A stretch of DNA of 64,000 nt from Blattamonas nauphoetae (GCA_033064195.1 JARBJD010000227.1:57120-121119), one strand, 5' to 3'. Numbered from the stretch's first letter, positions 34,592 through 46,538 are shown. Translations and numbers: made by a program. Notes: generated by a model from the letters alone, not told the origin.

Positions 34592-37500
34592 TTAAACGAG
34601 CATGTCTGGGTCTGACAGTGCTGCTGGGTTCAGCCCCTTCTCCCTCATTTGAGGTGCAATGAACACTGCCTTCTTCCCACTCCTCAGTTTCGCAAAGAAC
34701 GGCTCGTAAGCAGGATGGTCGCGAGCCGCCACTTTCGCTGCGAGTGACTGGGGCTTCAGAGGCACTTTCGATGTCGACGACGAGGCTGCCGTTGGGTTGT
34801 GGTGGACGGAGTCTGTTTCCTGTGTGGATGGTTGTGGAGTCGACTGGTTTTGTTGGGGTATGGGAAAGGTCGCTGGTTGGTTGTGTTCGGAAAGGAATGG
34901 TTCAGCTGATATTTTGGTTTTCGTCGTTGGATCTGCTGGTTTCTGTGTGAGTGTCTCGCGAATCCTTCGATCATCCTCTTCACTTTGCGATTGTTGCTCG
35001 GCCTCAACCATCGTCGCGTGGAGATCGTCGTCGTTCATCTTTTTCGCTAATTTCGTTGCTTCATCCAACTTTGATTCTTCGTCGCTATCTTCTTCCTTGT
35101 CCGTCGTTGTACTGTCGGTGGCGTCGGAGTCATCGTCCGATGATTCGTCGATTTTTGTGAATGCATCAATTCGGATCGAAGTTCCTGGTCCAGCGAGAGA
35201 GAACTGGATGAGAAGATATTAAAATGATGATGAGTGAATCAGAAGAACAGACTCCGATCCTCTGCTCATCCACAAAATCAGGAACATCGTTCAGTCCAGC
35301 CTTCCCATTCACAAAGAAGCGAGAGATGTCTGGTTGGGATATTGTGTTCACTTCCAACACAACTTGGTCGCCAACTTGGAGGGGAGATGAACAGGGCTTG
35401 GGTTTCGACGGTTCCTTGAAGAAATTGATGTGGTGAATCATTCCATCAGATGAACAGAGAGCATATGAAACTGAGGAGAGAGAACGCGGAGATAGAGGAG
35501 AAGACAAGAGGTGAGATCGTCGAGATAAACAACTACAGACATCTCTTGTGAATTCCGAGTCCTTTTGGACTTTTGGGAATGTTAAATCCATCACATACAC
35601 TACCAATCAGGACAACTCCATACGAATCTGGACAGAATCAGAAAACGAGAAGCACACGTTCAGTTTGAGGAAGGGCGAGGATGGTGAGAGTGACAGACTT
35701 GATAGTCCGCCAAGACACTCCATCCAACATCACTGTGCTGAATGGCGAGGTGAGTTCATTGAAGCCGAACGCAGTGCGAGTGATCACATTTCCCTCAATC
35801 TTGAAGTGTTCGGGATTTCGGCAGAGGAGAGCGGGCATCGATCCTTCTGCTTCTCTCAGAATCGGTTGGCAATGGCTGTCCTTCCTTTCGTTCAGTGACT
35901 TTTCCGTGTCAGTCCATTTGATCTCCAACATCTTGTCTGAGAGAGGTGTGGGCTGGGTGGTTTTGATGATGCTCGCGATTTGGAGTGAGGTTCCCATCGC
36001 ATCAGCAGAGAACTGAACAAGTCAGAAGCGAAACAAAGAAGGACAAACACCAATTCTCACAGATTCTGGAATCCCACTCACATAACATTTCCCAGCATTT
36101 CCGTTTTTGAAGAATTGGACTGTGCGTGGAGTCGAGTCCATATTCACTTCCATCACAACACGATCCTTCCTCCTGAGAGAAGAGCAACAGTCAATTGACA
36201 GTGATGACTGATGGCAGACATGGAGCTTGTCAGATGTGGTCGAGAGAGCGAGAGAATCTGAGAAGAAGTGTAAGATGGGATTGAGATCATCAGAAAGAAC
36301 AACACACATCTCGCATCTCTCCCTAAAACACGTCCGAGTTGAGGAACAGTAGCAGAAGAATCGAGAAGACCTAAAGTGATGAATCTATCCTCTTCTGCAG
36401 AAAATGATGAGAGAGAAGAGACAAACCACGTGAATTAGCGAGTGCCAGCAAAACGAAAGTGACAGATACGACACCCTTCGTGATTGGCTCGGAAAGCAGA
36501 ACAGTGCTCGGTCTGGCTCTTCCTTTCTCGTCTGTCCCTTTCTCTGTCCGAATCAGAACGTTGTTTCTGACAATGAAATGAGATTTGTTCGTGAAGAGGA
36601 GTTCAGGCAGCTTCATCGTTGGGAGTATTCTTTTCTTCTTTTCAACATCTGCTCTGTCATCCCCATCGTCACTGTCACTTTCAGATTCACTCTTCTCTTC
36701 ATCACTGTCTTCGTCAGAACCTTCCTCGGGTTCTTCTTCGTCGTCGTCACGGTCGGAAAGACTTTTCCCATCATCAGTTTCTTCATCCGACAGCTCGTTT
36801 GTATCATTCTCGTCTCGCGCTTTCTCCATCATCCGTTCTGGAGAGTCGTCAATGTCTTCATCCGCAACATCGTCTCCTTCTCCATCAACTTCCTTGTCAT
36901 CCGCTTCGTCGGGATTGTCTTTTGACAGCGGATCGTTGTTTTGATCATTCTTTTCACTCCTCGCTTTCTCTTCACTGACGCTGTCGTCGATGCTGCCCTC
37001 GTCCAGCGAGTCTTTCTCCTCCTTTTCTTCTTCTTCATTCGCTCTCGCTTCCTCGTTTCCATCCGAATCGTCATCCGATTCTGAATCTTGAGGTGGCTCC
37101 GCAGTTGGCCACTCAACCACTTCCATCAGATCTGTGAAGGGGCTTCCTCTGTTCAGACGCGTGATTCGGTCAAACCGAACTTGCATTCCTTGTTCTTCCG
37201 CCGAGAACTGAGACGGAGAGGGGAGAGAAAAGTGAGTGTGGACGAACGAGGGGAAAAGAGGAGAATGGAAGAGAAGAAAGAGTGAAATGGAATTAATGCA
37301 TACTCCAACTCGGACGGATTCGGGAAGATCCAGAATCACCATATTGGTGGACGTTCCATTGACGAAGAACTGGGCAATGCGAGGATTCGAGTCCATGTTG
37401 ACTTCGATCACGAGAGCGTCACAACCGTCGCGACTGGACGTCACGTTTCTCATCGTTTGGACTTCTTTCGTCAAGAAATGCGGGAACGACTATATCTCAT

Positions 37501-40500
37501 CAAGCATTCCGTCTATATCTCATCAAGATTTGATCAGACCTTTACTATGTCCCTTAATACTTTTTTTTCTGAATCAGAGATTCATTGTTAGAGACTAATC
37601 ACATCCTTATTATCTTCATCTCAGTATATTTCTCGTTTTATTCGATTCTTTGATGCAAAGCATTTCCTTCTGTAGTTTCAATCCCAAAACATTGATCAAG
37701 CCATTGATTGTTTTATTTCCTCATCCTAGCTTGATCCAACGAAAATGAAGTGTCGCCCCCAATCTACCCCGTCTTTCCCTTCGTCCACCTCGAACCACCC
37801 GTCGTCGTCGCTGCAATCGGACTGGTCAGCGTCGGACGATTGGAGAGTGTTCGTGTTCTTCTCTTTCCTTTCTTCTTCCACTTTCCCGTTCGTTCCATCG
37901 TGTTCGATTGGCCAACACTCCACAAACTCCTCTGTTATTGTGAGTCCGTCGTCAAACCGATTCTGATTGTTCCTTCCACCACATCCTCAGCTTGTCCTGT
38001 TCTTTCTTCTCTCCCTGCTTTTCAGTCCATTCCGCCAGATTCCTCATTTCGCCTGAGCGTCCTGCCTCTCCTTCTCCAATCGCCCAATCACCTGCTCTCC
38101 CTCCCTCTCCACAACAACCCCCTCCGCTCTGGCATCTCCATTTCCCAACGCAAATCCCTCACCCAACGCTGTCTTTCCTCATCCATCACACTCTTCAGTG
38201 TCCCTTCCTTCTTCCGAACCCAGACATTCACATCCACCAAACGAGATGTCTGCACAGGTTCAACGAGCTTGTTCTCCTTCACTTCAGCTTTCTCCTCTCC
38301 TTCTGGCGATGCTCCTTTCCTTCCCTCCTTCTCCAATTCTGCGATCCTCGGAGTGCGTGGTCGGGCTGATCCAGCACTCCCTCTTCCCGTGTTCATCATC
38401 CGTCTCTTCTGAACCTCAACACTTCCCTCCTCCATCAACCCTGTCACCTTCTTCCGTGTCATTCGCGTGAACTCCTTTCTTCGCTTTGGCTTCACAGATC
38501 GTGTGAGGAGTGTGTCGGGTGCAGTGATGGACGGGGCAAGTGTGAGAGATGATGTTGACTCCTGTTTCGGATGTTCCGATTCTCTTTCAGCACTGGCAGC
38601 TCGTCCTGTCGCTTCTTGTTCTCGTCTTGTTTTTTCACGCACCACTCAACCTGATGCGAACGAGGATGGGCGAGCTTTGAAGTTGATCGGGAGAAGAGTG
38701 ATGGTGGGAGAAGCTGGGGCAGAAGGGGGGTTCTGTCTCCCATCCATTTCTTCACCTTTCTCTTCTGCTTCTTTCTCAACGGCTTCAGTCTTGGCGTCTT
38801 CGTTCTCGTCGTCCTGCTTCGCCCATTCCACAAAACTGAACCGACTCTTCTTCCTTCTCAAGTCAAACTCCATCTCCGACTCCACTTTTCGCTGTCTCTC
38901 TTCCTCATCTTCCCTTTCTCTTTCAGAAGCCACGTGCACATCCACAACTTGCTCTGAAAATGCCAGCTTCGCGTGATGCAAGCCTCGTGTTGGGGTGAGC
39001 GGCGAAGTCGGAGGGAAGAGCTTGGCACTGTTCGTCGAACTGTGCGTCTGAGCGAGGGGAGACGACGAGACGAGATGATCCGAAGAGAGATCCTGTGAGT
39101 TGTGGAGAGAGGGATGAAAGAAACAATCAATGGCTTGATCAACGTATTGGGTTTGAAACAACAGAAGTGAGATTATTGCACCAAAAATATCGGAAATTGA
39201 GAGAAATAGACTGAAATGAAAAGAAGAATGATGTGTTGAGTCGGAAAAAGAGTGACATCAGAAAATGTGAAAAGACAATTAAGGGACATTGTAAATGTCT
39301 GATCAAAACTTGATGAGATATAGACGGAATGCTTGATGAGATATAGACGGCCCCAAGAAATGCAGGTTCCCCTCCGAAGAGAGAGCGATCGAATCTGCGA
39401 AACGGACGGAGAGAAGAGAAAACGCGAAAGTGTTGAGGGTGAGGGAAGAGAATGGATCACATGAGAGAGGAGGGACGCATACTTCTGATTTTTCCAAGTG
39501 GGTGTCCAATTTTGGAAAGTGGCTCATTGGCATCGATCAGACCGAAGAAAGAATTTGTTGAGGAGTCCATGAGATAAGTGAACGAGATCGCCACAATTCC
39601 TTCGGAAATGGGTTCGGAGAGGAAGAAGGAGCTTGACGTCGGTTTCAGTTGTCCATCCACTTCCGTCTTGGCCACACCAGTTGAAGCAATTCGATTTTCT
39701 TCCACAATGAAGTGGGAAGGATCGGTGAAGACGAGCGACGGCATCTGTGTCTCCACTGTCAGAACACTCGATCGCATTCCATTCGTGTACATGTCTTCAC
39801 TGTCTCGGAGGTCTTTGGGATTCCACTTAATCTCATTCACTCGTCGCAGCGGTGTCGCACGCTTCAGACGACTCATTCCATCAAATCGAACTGAAACTCC
39901 CCCGTTCTTCATCGACAACTAAAAAGAACCAGAATGAGAATGACGAACAACACACTCCAAATCGGATCGAGGGAGGGAGACCAGACACAAACGTGAGAGG
40001 CACATTTCCGTTGACGATGAACACAGCTGTGCGTGGCCTCGCGTCCATGTTCACCTCCAACACCACTCGGTCGCCTTCACTCAAAGGGGCAGAGAATATA
40101 ATAGTTTTTTCTTTCTGTTTGGTGGAAGGAAGAACAACGTAAAGTGGCCCTTTTCTTGGAGCGATGGCGATGGAATCTGATGAAACGAGAAGAAATGAAA
40201 ATCGAAGGTGGAAAGGAAACTTGGAATATCATCACCAATTCGATCACGATCTTGAAGCTTCCGCGAGTGAGTATCGACAAGTCCGAATAATAGTCCTCCT
40301 TTCGAATCTGAACACTTCCCAAAAAAGATAGGTAAACCTTTAGCTTTTGGAATGGCAAGGACAGTGATGGCTACAGACACCACTCCTTCCGAGATTCGTT
40401 CTTCGAAAAGTGTAGTGTTCCAGTCTGGATCTTCGTCAGAGCATGTTCGAGTGATTGTGTTGTCAGAAATCTCAAAATTATGGGTTTCGGATTCATGAGA

Positions 40501-41967
40501 TAGGAGGTTAGGTATTTCAAGTCTCGTTGAGAGAACAATGTCTTCAGTGGAGATCGAGATTGGCGAGGCGGGATTGGTGAAGAGATGCTTACGTCGTTCG
40601 AGTTCCTCTTCCTTCTCCAAGTTAACATTTCGTGAACGAGTTCGTTGAAGTGACTTCTGGAGCGATCGAAATCGGCGTTCAAGGTCCTGAGCCTCCAACA
40701 GCAGCTTCTCCTTTTCCATCTCAAGTTTCATCGTTCGTTCTTCAACTTCAGCATCATTCAATGAGTCCTTGATCTCGTTCACGAGTGTCGCAAGCTGAAT
40801 CGACTTCATTCGAGACAGATCAGTCGACGAACCAAGCATTCCCTCCAAAAGACCTCCTTCCAAAAGTGCAAACGTTGTTGCTCGAAGCGCCACATTCTGA
40901 ACAATCAGTTCAATCGATTAACAAATCAAAGAGTGAGCGTGAAGAAAGAGGAGAACAGACGGGTTCCAACATCTTCACAAGAACTTCTCGTACCGACGCA
41001 TGAATCGTGGTCGGGATGTTCGATTCACTGAAATGGTCAAGTGAGTGGCACAGCTGAGGCAGTGTCAGTCCTTCGAACAGCCCTCGTCCGGTCACCATCC
41101 GATACGCCACAACTCCAAGCGACCAAACATCACTCGCCGCCGTCCCTGTTCCCTTGCTGTCCATCACTCGCTCCGGCGAGTTGTACTCGAACGTCCCAAA
41201 TTCCCCCGTCGTCTGAGTCATGTGTCGCTCAAACGCTGCCGATCCACCAAGATCACCTGAACCAAGAAAAAGCAGATATCAAAGGAATCAAATCAGAATA
41301 ATCAAAACAATCAAGACAATCACAATAATCAGACAAACACAGAAATGCCCGATTGTTCTCCCGAAGAAGAACATTCTCCGGCTTCAGATCCCCATGAGCT
41401 GTCGATCCCGAAGGGTGAGTGTGCATCCACAAAAGTCCCTCGCAGATGTCTGTCAGAATCATCACCGTCAACTGAAAACACATCCACAACAATGAAACAA
41501 CAAAAAACAACAAGAAAAGGCAATATCCATCCAAACATCAAAGAATGAGGAAACAAGAAGAGACAAACAGGAAGAGGAATCAATTCACCTCGTTTCTCAT
41601 ATTCCGAGATCAGATCTTTCAGACTCCGATGCCCGAGCTCCATCACAATCGCTTGGTGTCCTCACATGTCAATCGATTCATGAAGATGAACAATCCGAGC
41701 ATGAGCAAAACGAGTCAACATCTCAACTTCACGACTCACTCGTTCCTTGTCCCCCTCTTTCAGCATCGGCAGCACCTTCACCGCATATTCAACTCCATTC
41801 CCTTCGTGTGTCACTTTCAGAACTTGCCCAAAGGCTCCTGAACTAATCTTCTTCGGTTTGGAATCTGAGTAACAATACAGAATGAAAAACACAATCAAAA
41901 AAATCAGAGATCAGTCTATCAAGGACACACATCCAGCAGGAATGACTTCGTCGAGTTTAGAGGCCAT
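34592..41967 (-). pseudogene. Protein kinase + SPRY-like repeats + CCDC53-like tail, split by a TIR element
   Basis: Fifteen exons join in frame to 1543 codons: 41967-41931, 41864-41569, 41471-41339, 41256-40961, 40896-40221, 40176-39956, 39918-39483, 39394-37304 (contains the element at 37482-39353), 37207-36427, 36370-36308, 36257-36049, 36012-35658, 35627-35541, 35470-35253, 35203-34592. The introns are 30-97 nt. Kinase: SSGAFGQV, AVK lysine, HGDLKPEN catalytic loop, DLGGS, SPERV, SDVWSLGV; it appears catalytically complete apart from HGD for HRD. Then a coiled coil, about four SPRY-like domains (VVLEVNMDARPRTAVFIVNG, VVMEVNMDSTPRTVQFFKNG), an acidic insert, and a tail (AYEPFFAKLRSGKKAVFIAP, then GLNPAALSDPD) like the CCDC53/WASH3 motif. 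An in-frame TGA lies at 41664-41662 (codon 80). With the transposon it is probably a dead gene, though both lesions could be allelic. Confidence 0.8.
37482..39353. mobile_element. MULE-like TIR element 3 (1.9 kb) with coding cargo, 10-bp duplication
   Basis: CAAGAAATGC lies on both sides (37472-37481, 39354-39363). The TIRs are about 70 bp and begin GGG, with CTATATCTCATCAAG twice in each end. Excision with one target copy rejoins the host SPRY-like frame exactly (SSEGNLHFLTKEVQTM). The interior has minus-strand open segments at 37726-37923, 38088-38645 and 38646-39161 that encode Glu/Lys/Arg-rich and Ser-rich sequence with host-like composition; no transposase is recognised. The repeated-motif TIR relates it to elements 1 and 2. 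Confidence 0.88.
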
Positions 41968-42142
41968 TCTCAATAGTCAGTTGAATGTAGCCCTTACTTT
42001 GGAAAATCGATAAAACCGAGCCCATTATTTGTACACGAAGTGGTGAACACCTTCACATTCGAGCCAGAATATATCTGTGTGTATACTGGCCTGACCGAGC
42101 CTTTCGGCTCAGTCAGTGTCACCTCTGTTTTCTTTTAAGGGT
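41968..42142. promoter_or_regulatory. Region between kinase gene and downstream + strand gene
   Basis: It should hold the promoter of the kinase gene. A GC-balanced hairpin-like stretch (GACCGAGCC...GGCTCAGTC, about 42091-42116) is present. A plus-strand 5' exon could also lie here; I could not place it. Confidence 0.35.
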
Positions 42143-42770
42143 CAGATCGACTCAGAATACAGAAAACTGGTCGACAACTTTTTTGTTCTGTCTTTATTGC
42201 CGATACAGGTGGAATGAGAAAACTTTTCAATCAAACGCTGTCCGACAAGGTGTCCTTTCGTTGATCATATTTCCTACCTCCATTGGACAGTAAACCCCCA
42301 TCGATTCAGACCTTCTCTCACAAATTTGGCAAAATCGTACATGTAACGATGCAACTACTCACCAGGACGCCATCTTTGCGAATATCTTCCTTGTTCTGAA
42401 ACACGTCGTCCACGCCATTAATTCGCAAGGTGCATCAACTGAACAGACCGTCCAGTCATTGAATGGTACGTCAGGCTCTGATTTGTCGAAGCTGCCCGAC
42501 ACGAATCCACTTGAGCTGCTCAGTTTCATTCTCTCCGAGTTGTTCACTCTTGATCCCGGAACTCAGCAACCATTCATTGATCATACTGTTTCTCGTGGTG
42601 AAGCATTCACAGTCTTTGCTGCGGTCAATTCTCTCGACCATGTTGTCGGAAGATCGATCACCAGAATTCATTCTCGTCCATTCAACAAACCAGCTGCCCG
42701 CTTTGCTCTGAAATCCGTGAAGAATGTTCTAAGGAAGCGCTCATTTGATGTCGTCGGTTTTCAGAAGTAG
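42143..42770 (+). CDS. 3' part of an unknown host gene, ending at the capsid element
   Basis: Exons that connect in frame: ~42143-42188, 42214-42253 (TFLWNEKTFQSNAVRQ) and 42304-42770 (DLLSQIWQNRTCNDATTHQD ... KSVKNVLRKRSFDVVGFQK). Introns end GATACAG and GATTCAG. The start was not found. The protein is helical, possibly secreted or luminal (NRTC glycosylation-like site), and is not recognised. The stop codon lies within a few bases of the point where similarity to the terminal repeat begins (42764), so the original C-terminus was probably cut by the element insertion and the present stop supplied by it. Confidence 0.45.
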
Positions 42771-42903
42771 TTTTAGAGAAGAACTGAGAACCAATCTGAA
42801 AGTGTCTTTGAAATCAAAACAAAAAGTCAACGCCGATTGACAAATATTGAATCTTGAATTAAAAGGAATTTATGACATTTCGATGACATCAATATTTGGC
42901 CTA

Positions 42904-43503
42904 TTAGATGTTTCAATAAACCGAACTTTTCATAAATCCGTAACATGGGGCTTGAAAAATATATATTGGTCAAACTAAGAAAACTAAAATTGGGTTCCGC
43001 GCCGAAACCCCTGTGTCGGGAGAAAACCTCAAAATACCCCCTTTTGCCCGATAAAAAAAATCGTTTCGGCAATATCTCAACAACCAGTGAACCGATTTTG
43101 ATGAAGTTTTTCACAAAAACGTTTTTTTGGCGAAATGAACATTTTGAAAAAAATTTGGAGAAAAAAGTCTGGATATTTGGGATAATGGAAAAAAACCCAT
43201 ATTTTTCTCGACAAAAAATTCTTAGAAAAAAAATCGGTTTATTTTTTGAGCAGCTTTTGTCGAGATCTTTACGATCACAATGCATTTTATTTGATTCAAA
43301 ACGGATGGCTGGTTGTGGAGAAATGAGGGCAAAAAGTTGAGAAAAATATGTGGATGCCTAAAGGAAACAGTATTTTGAGGTTTTCTCCCGACACAGGGGT
43401 TTCGGCGCGGAACCAAGTTTTATTTTTCTTAGTTTGACCCATCTAAATTTTTCAATCCCCATTGTACGGATTTTTGAATATGTACGGATTATTGACACTA
43501 CTA
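42904..43503. mobile_element. MITE family A, 600 bp, TA duplication (in copy A)
   Basis: The TIRs are about 85 bp (TTAGATGTTTCAATAAACCG against TAGTAGTGTCAATAATCCG, then a shared GGTCAAACTAAGAAAA). TA flanks both sides (42902-42903, 43504-43505), and the empty site in the terminal repeat at ~52568 has a single TA, so the insertion is directly documented. No open frame of note. Confidence 0.88.
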
Positions 43504-43933
43504 TAAATTGTAAAAATATGTCCTATATTTTGACCACGTGAAAAGTGTCATTTTTGAAGCAAATTTTGACAACATTCGAAAAAATGTTGGCGCTTTTTTG
43601 GTGTTTTTCTCTTTTTTACCACAAATCAAGTGAATCCAATGTGAGAACCATTTCGAAAAATTCTGCAAATAATTCTAAAATCTTGGGGACACAGTTGGTC
43701 CTCGATCAAGACAATCCCGATGAAAATCGGTTGGGAATTCGTCGAGCTGTGTGCCGAACTTAGGTCGAAAAAGTGACGAAAAAGTCGATATTCGGATTTC
43801 GCCACTATGAACACCTTGATGTCTCAAATTGTGCTCAAACACGTTCCAACAATACGAAACTGATTTTGATAGGTGAAATTTTAGGAAAAAAGCACTTTTG
43901 AAAAAAAAGTTTGATCCGACCCCACAACATATT

Positions 43934-44794
43934 TGGCTCATTCTGAATGAATTGTTACTTTACACTATGGAGCGTCGGTAAAAATCATTTTTTGTGTAAT
44001 TATCAATTACCAGCTTTCAAGACTGATGAGGCTAGAATTATGTCGATTTTGTCTTGATCGCGTTCGAGAGAGCACTTTTTTGAAAGTCATCTTTTGTCAC
44101 CTTTTTTGAACCAAAAAGTGTCAGAAAGCAAAGAGGTCGTGTGAAATGACAAAAAAGAGCGTTGATGTGAACAATAGCAACAAGATATGCATGAATCAGT
44201 CATAAAGTCACGATTAACACTCAGAGTAATCCTCACGATAAGGAAGGAGTATCTCCATGAAAAGACCCTGAATCTGTATAAATGGTGGATTTGATGCGAC
44301 TTTTCAAATGGGAACTACGCTTGAGGGGTACAACGGAAAATGAAGGGAGATCTGACACAGAACACTCATTCTGAGAGGATATGAGCACAACTATCCAAGC
44401 AGAATATGAAAAGCGCAGAAAAGGAGATTATCAAACCTGGGGACTTCATTGGTGAGATTCTTGTAGACTTTTGTCGTCAGATCTGAGATGTGAAAAAAAT
44501 AGTGTTGGATCAAGAAGACGAGAAGGCAAAAAGTGATCAAATTGCGATTTTTCACTTCAAACCATGTGCAAAATCGGAAAAGTATTCTGCATATAGCAGG
44601 ATGTCCAAATCTGGGTGAGGAAATGTCAAAGAAACAGGAAATCAGAACAAAAAAGGAGACGAAAAGTCAGATAAAAAAGAAAAACCTTCAGTGAGTCGAT
44701 GGAAGGAGAATATGTGTACGGCGAGGAAGAGGTGAGGCCTATCCTTATCTGGAGAGAGTTACGACGCGGGTAACATTTCATTCAGAGCGACCCA
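43934..44794. mobile_element. MITE-like insert family C, 861 bp (in copy A)
   Basis: The ends TGGCTCATTCTGAATGAATT and TGGGTCGCTCTGAATGAAAT (reading inward) form 25-bp TIRs. Comparison with the empty site near 52995 indicates a duplication of about 2 bp (TT). No coding capacity was recognised. It is unrelated in sequence to family A. Confidence 0.8.
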
Positions 44795-45110
44795 TTTTGA
44801 AAATGACAAAATTTTTAAGGAGGAGAAAGTGACATCTCGCTCTTCTCCTACACGTCACTTTTCACCCTCTGATGGTGTCCGTAGGTGTCAAATCGGTAGT
44901 TGACAGGTATTCGCGTCATTCGGTTCTGACGATCCTCGACAAACGATCGTTTTCACAATTTTTTGTCAATTTTCATTTTAAACGATTTTCATGTCAACCA
45001 CTTCACAATTACACTCAAGCGACGCTTTTTTGTGAATTCTGGTTGTACATCACCTATAGTTCACTTTTTATGGACGGTTCTTCGATCACACCTCTGATGG
45101 GTATGTAAAG

Positions 45111-45186
45111 AGACAGATCTGATTTTGTCTACGCACAGATCTAAATTTGGTATACTCACAGATCTGTCGGATACACACAGATCTGT
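45111..45186. repeat. Four AGATCT motifs between terminal repeat and DDE gene (copy A)
   Basis: (C)ACAGATCT or GACAGATCT occurs four times in 76 bp. It lies directly inside the terminal repeat and upstream of the DDE-like gene, so it could be a transposase binding site or a promoter element. The mirrored set in copy B is at 61681-61756. Confidence 0.6.
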
Positions 45187-45497
45187 CATTATTGTCTCTA
45201 TTTTTTGGTCTATAATGTGTCTTTCATGAATGAAGAAGATGTTTAATAGATGTATAAGGATAAAAAGAAGAGTTTCAAAGAAAAAACGAGAGTGATAGAC
45301 GCGACAGACCCATCAACTGTTTAAAAGGGTCGATCGTGGCCACTTTCGAAAGATTGGCTTCCCCTCAATATCGTCAGAAAGAACTCAGAGAAAACTGTTC
45401 ATGTCTCCAGCAAGACAATATTCACAGCTCCCACCCCTTTCTGATTTGAGACTGTGTCTTCGCAGTCTCTTGCTGCCCCACCCACCACGCGTGGAAG

Positions 45498-46127
45498 ATG
45501 CCGCTGTACTTCACCAGCTGCATCTTGAAAGCGATTGTGGCCTCCGGTGTACTGACGATAGCTCAACATTTTCCCGTGGATCGTGATGAAAAACGATTTA
45601 GCGTGCTTGCGTGCATCTGTCTGGACTACAACCTGGTTGTCCCATATTTTTGTGTTCGACCGCCCTTCTCGGTAGACAAAGCGGCAATGGAAGGACTCGA
45701 ACTCCACACAGACAATGAGTATGGTGAGTCTCAAAGTGGAGGAATGAACTCCGATCTCTTTCAGGACTGGCTAGAACGCACTTTCATTCCGATTGTTCAA
45801 CTCACTCGCGAAATTCACAACACCCCAAATCAAAAGGCGATTCTCCTCGCCGACAACTGCTCAAGTCACATCACTGATGCAATCCTAGCACTTTGTTCCA
45901 CCAACCGAATTCAAATAATCACTCCACCTGGGAACACAACTCACCTTCAAGTTTTGGATTTGGGAATTGTTGCTGTCTTCAAGCGGAATATGCAGATTTT
46001 GAGATTTGGACAGCATCACGACACGATCGAGTGTCTTGTTGCTCTCGCCGAAAGTGCCTTGAACAAAACAGCTTGCAAGGTCACAGTGAGGCGAGCATTC
46101 GAGAAAGGAGGAATTGTCTGGAACTAG
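45498..46127 (+). CDS. DDE (pogo/Tigger-like) transposase domain, copy A
   Basis: An open segment of 209 residues. ILLADNCSSHITDAILA is the second catalytic Asp region (DNxxxH), and ITPPGNTTHLQVLDLGIVAV matches the PPNTTxxxQPxDxG block that leads to the third acid in pogo/Tigger-type DDE_1 proteins. The N-terminal helix-turn-helix DNA-binding part is not seen in this frame; weak pieces lie upstream (45240-45480). It may act as the integrase of the capsid element or belong to a nested DNA transposon. Confidence 0.7.
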   Translation: MPLYFTSCILKAIVASGVLTIAQHFPVDRDEKRFSVLACICLDYNLVVPYFCVRPPFSVDKAAMEGLELHTDNEYGESQSGGMNSDLFQDWLERTFIPIVQLTREIHNTPNQKAILLADNCSSHITDAILALCSTNRIQIITPPGNTTHLQVLDLGIVAVFKRNMQILRFGQHHDTIECLVALAESALNKTACKVTVRRAFEKGGIVWN

Positions 46128-46538
46128 AGTAAAAACCCACCCACGGGCACCGTTGTCAGTGAGTAGTTCAAGGATGTGTATGCTATCGCAACATAGGAAG
46201 CAGAAGCATCATCTGTGCTTGGAACACGAAAGTCGAGGAAAACAAAGAAAAGAGGATTTGGGGTGCCGACGATGTTAGAGGACTATGATGACGATGATTA
46301 TGAGGGAGATGATTAAGTTCACGACACATAATCCATTCCACAGTTTTCAGCTTTTTTCTTCACTTCTTTTTTGAAAAAAATCCAGAAGACGAAACAGTCG
46401 TCGTGACATGACGTGGACCCCTTACCAGGATTCGGGACTGACTGTACTCCAATGATGATATGCCACTCTCGTCAAATACCGAAATTCAATTCAGAGGAAA
46501 ATAATTCACTAGTATTCAACTATTTTTATTTTCATAAA
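46128..46538. other. Noncoding gap between DDE and capsid-region genes (copy A)
   Basis: It includes an acidic-coding-like GATGATGATG run near 46280-46315 and purine-rich sequence. No gene was recognised. The mirrored stretch in copy B is about 60352-60746. Confidence 0.5.

Larger units (their letters stand above)
42764..45096 (+). repeat. Terminal repeat of copy A with two nested MITEs
   Basis: It matches the inner copy 52437-53293 in the same orientation and the right end 61790-64000 inverted. Without the nested inserts (42904-43503 and 43934-44794) it is about 870 bp. Recognisable blocks include GTGAGAACCATTTCGAAAAA, CAAGACAATCCCGATGAAAA and AAGTGACATCTCGCTCTTCT. Identity with the inner copy is roughly nine tenths by eye; with the right end it is near-complete. 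Confidence 0.85.

Noticed and set aside
36578-36978. Plus-strand Ser/Phe-rich frames of about 115-120 residues
   Set aside because: Shadows of the Asp/Glu/Ser-rich acidic insert of the kinase/SPRY gene.
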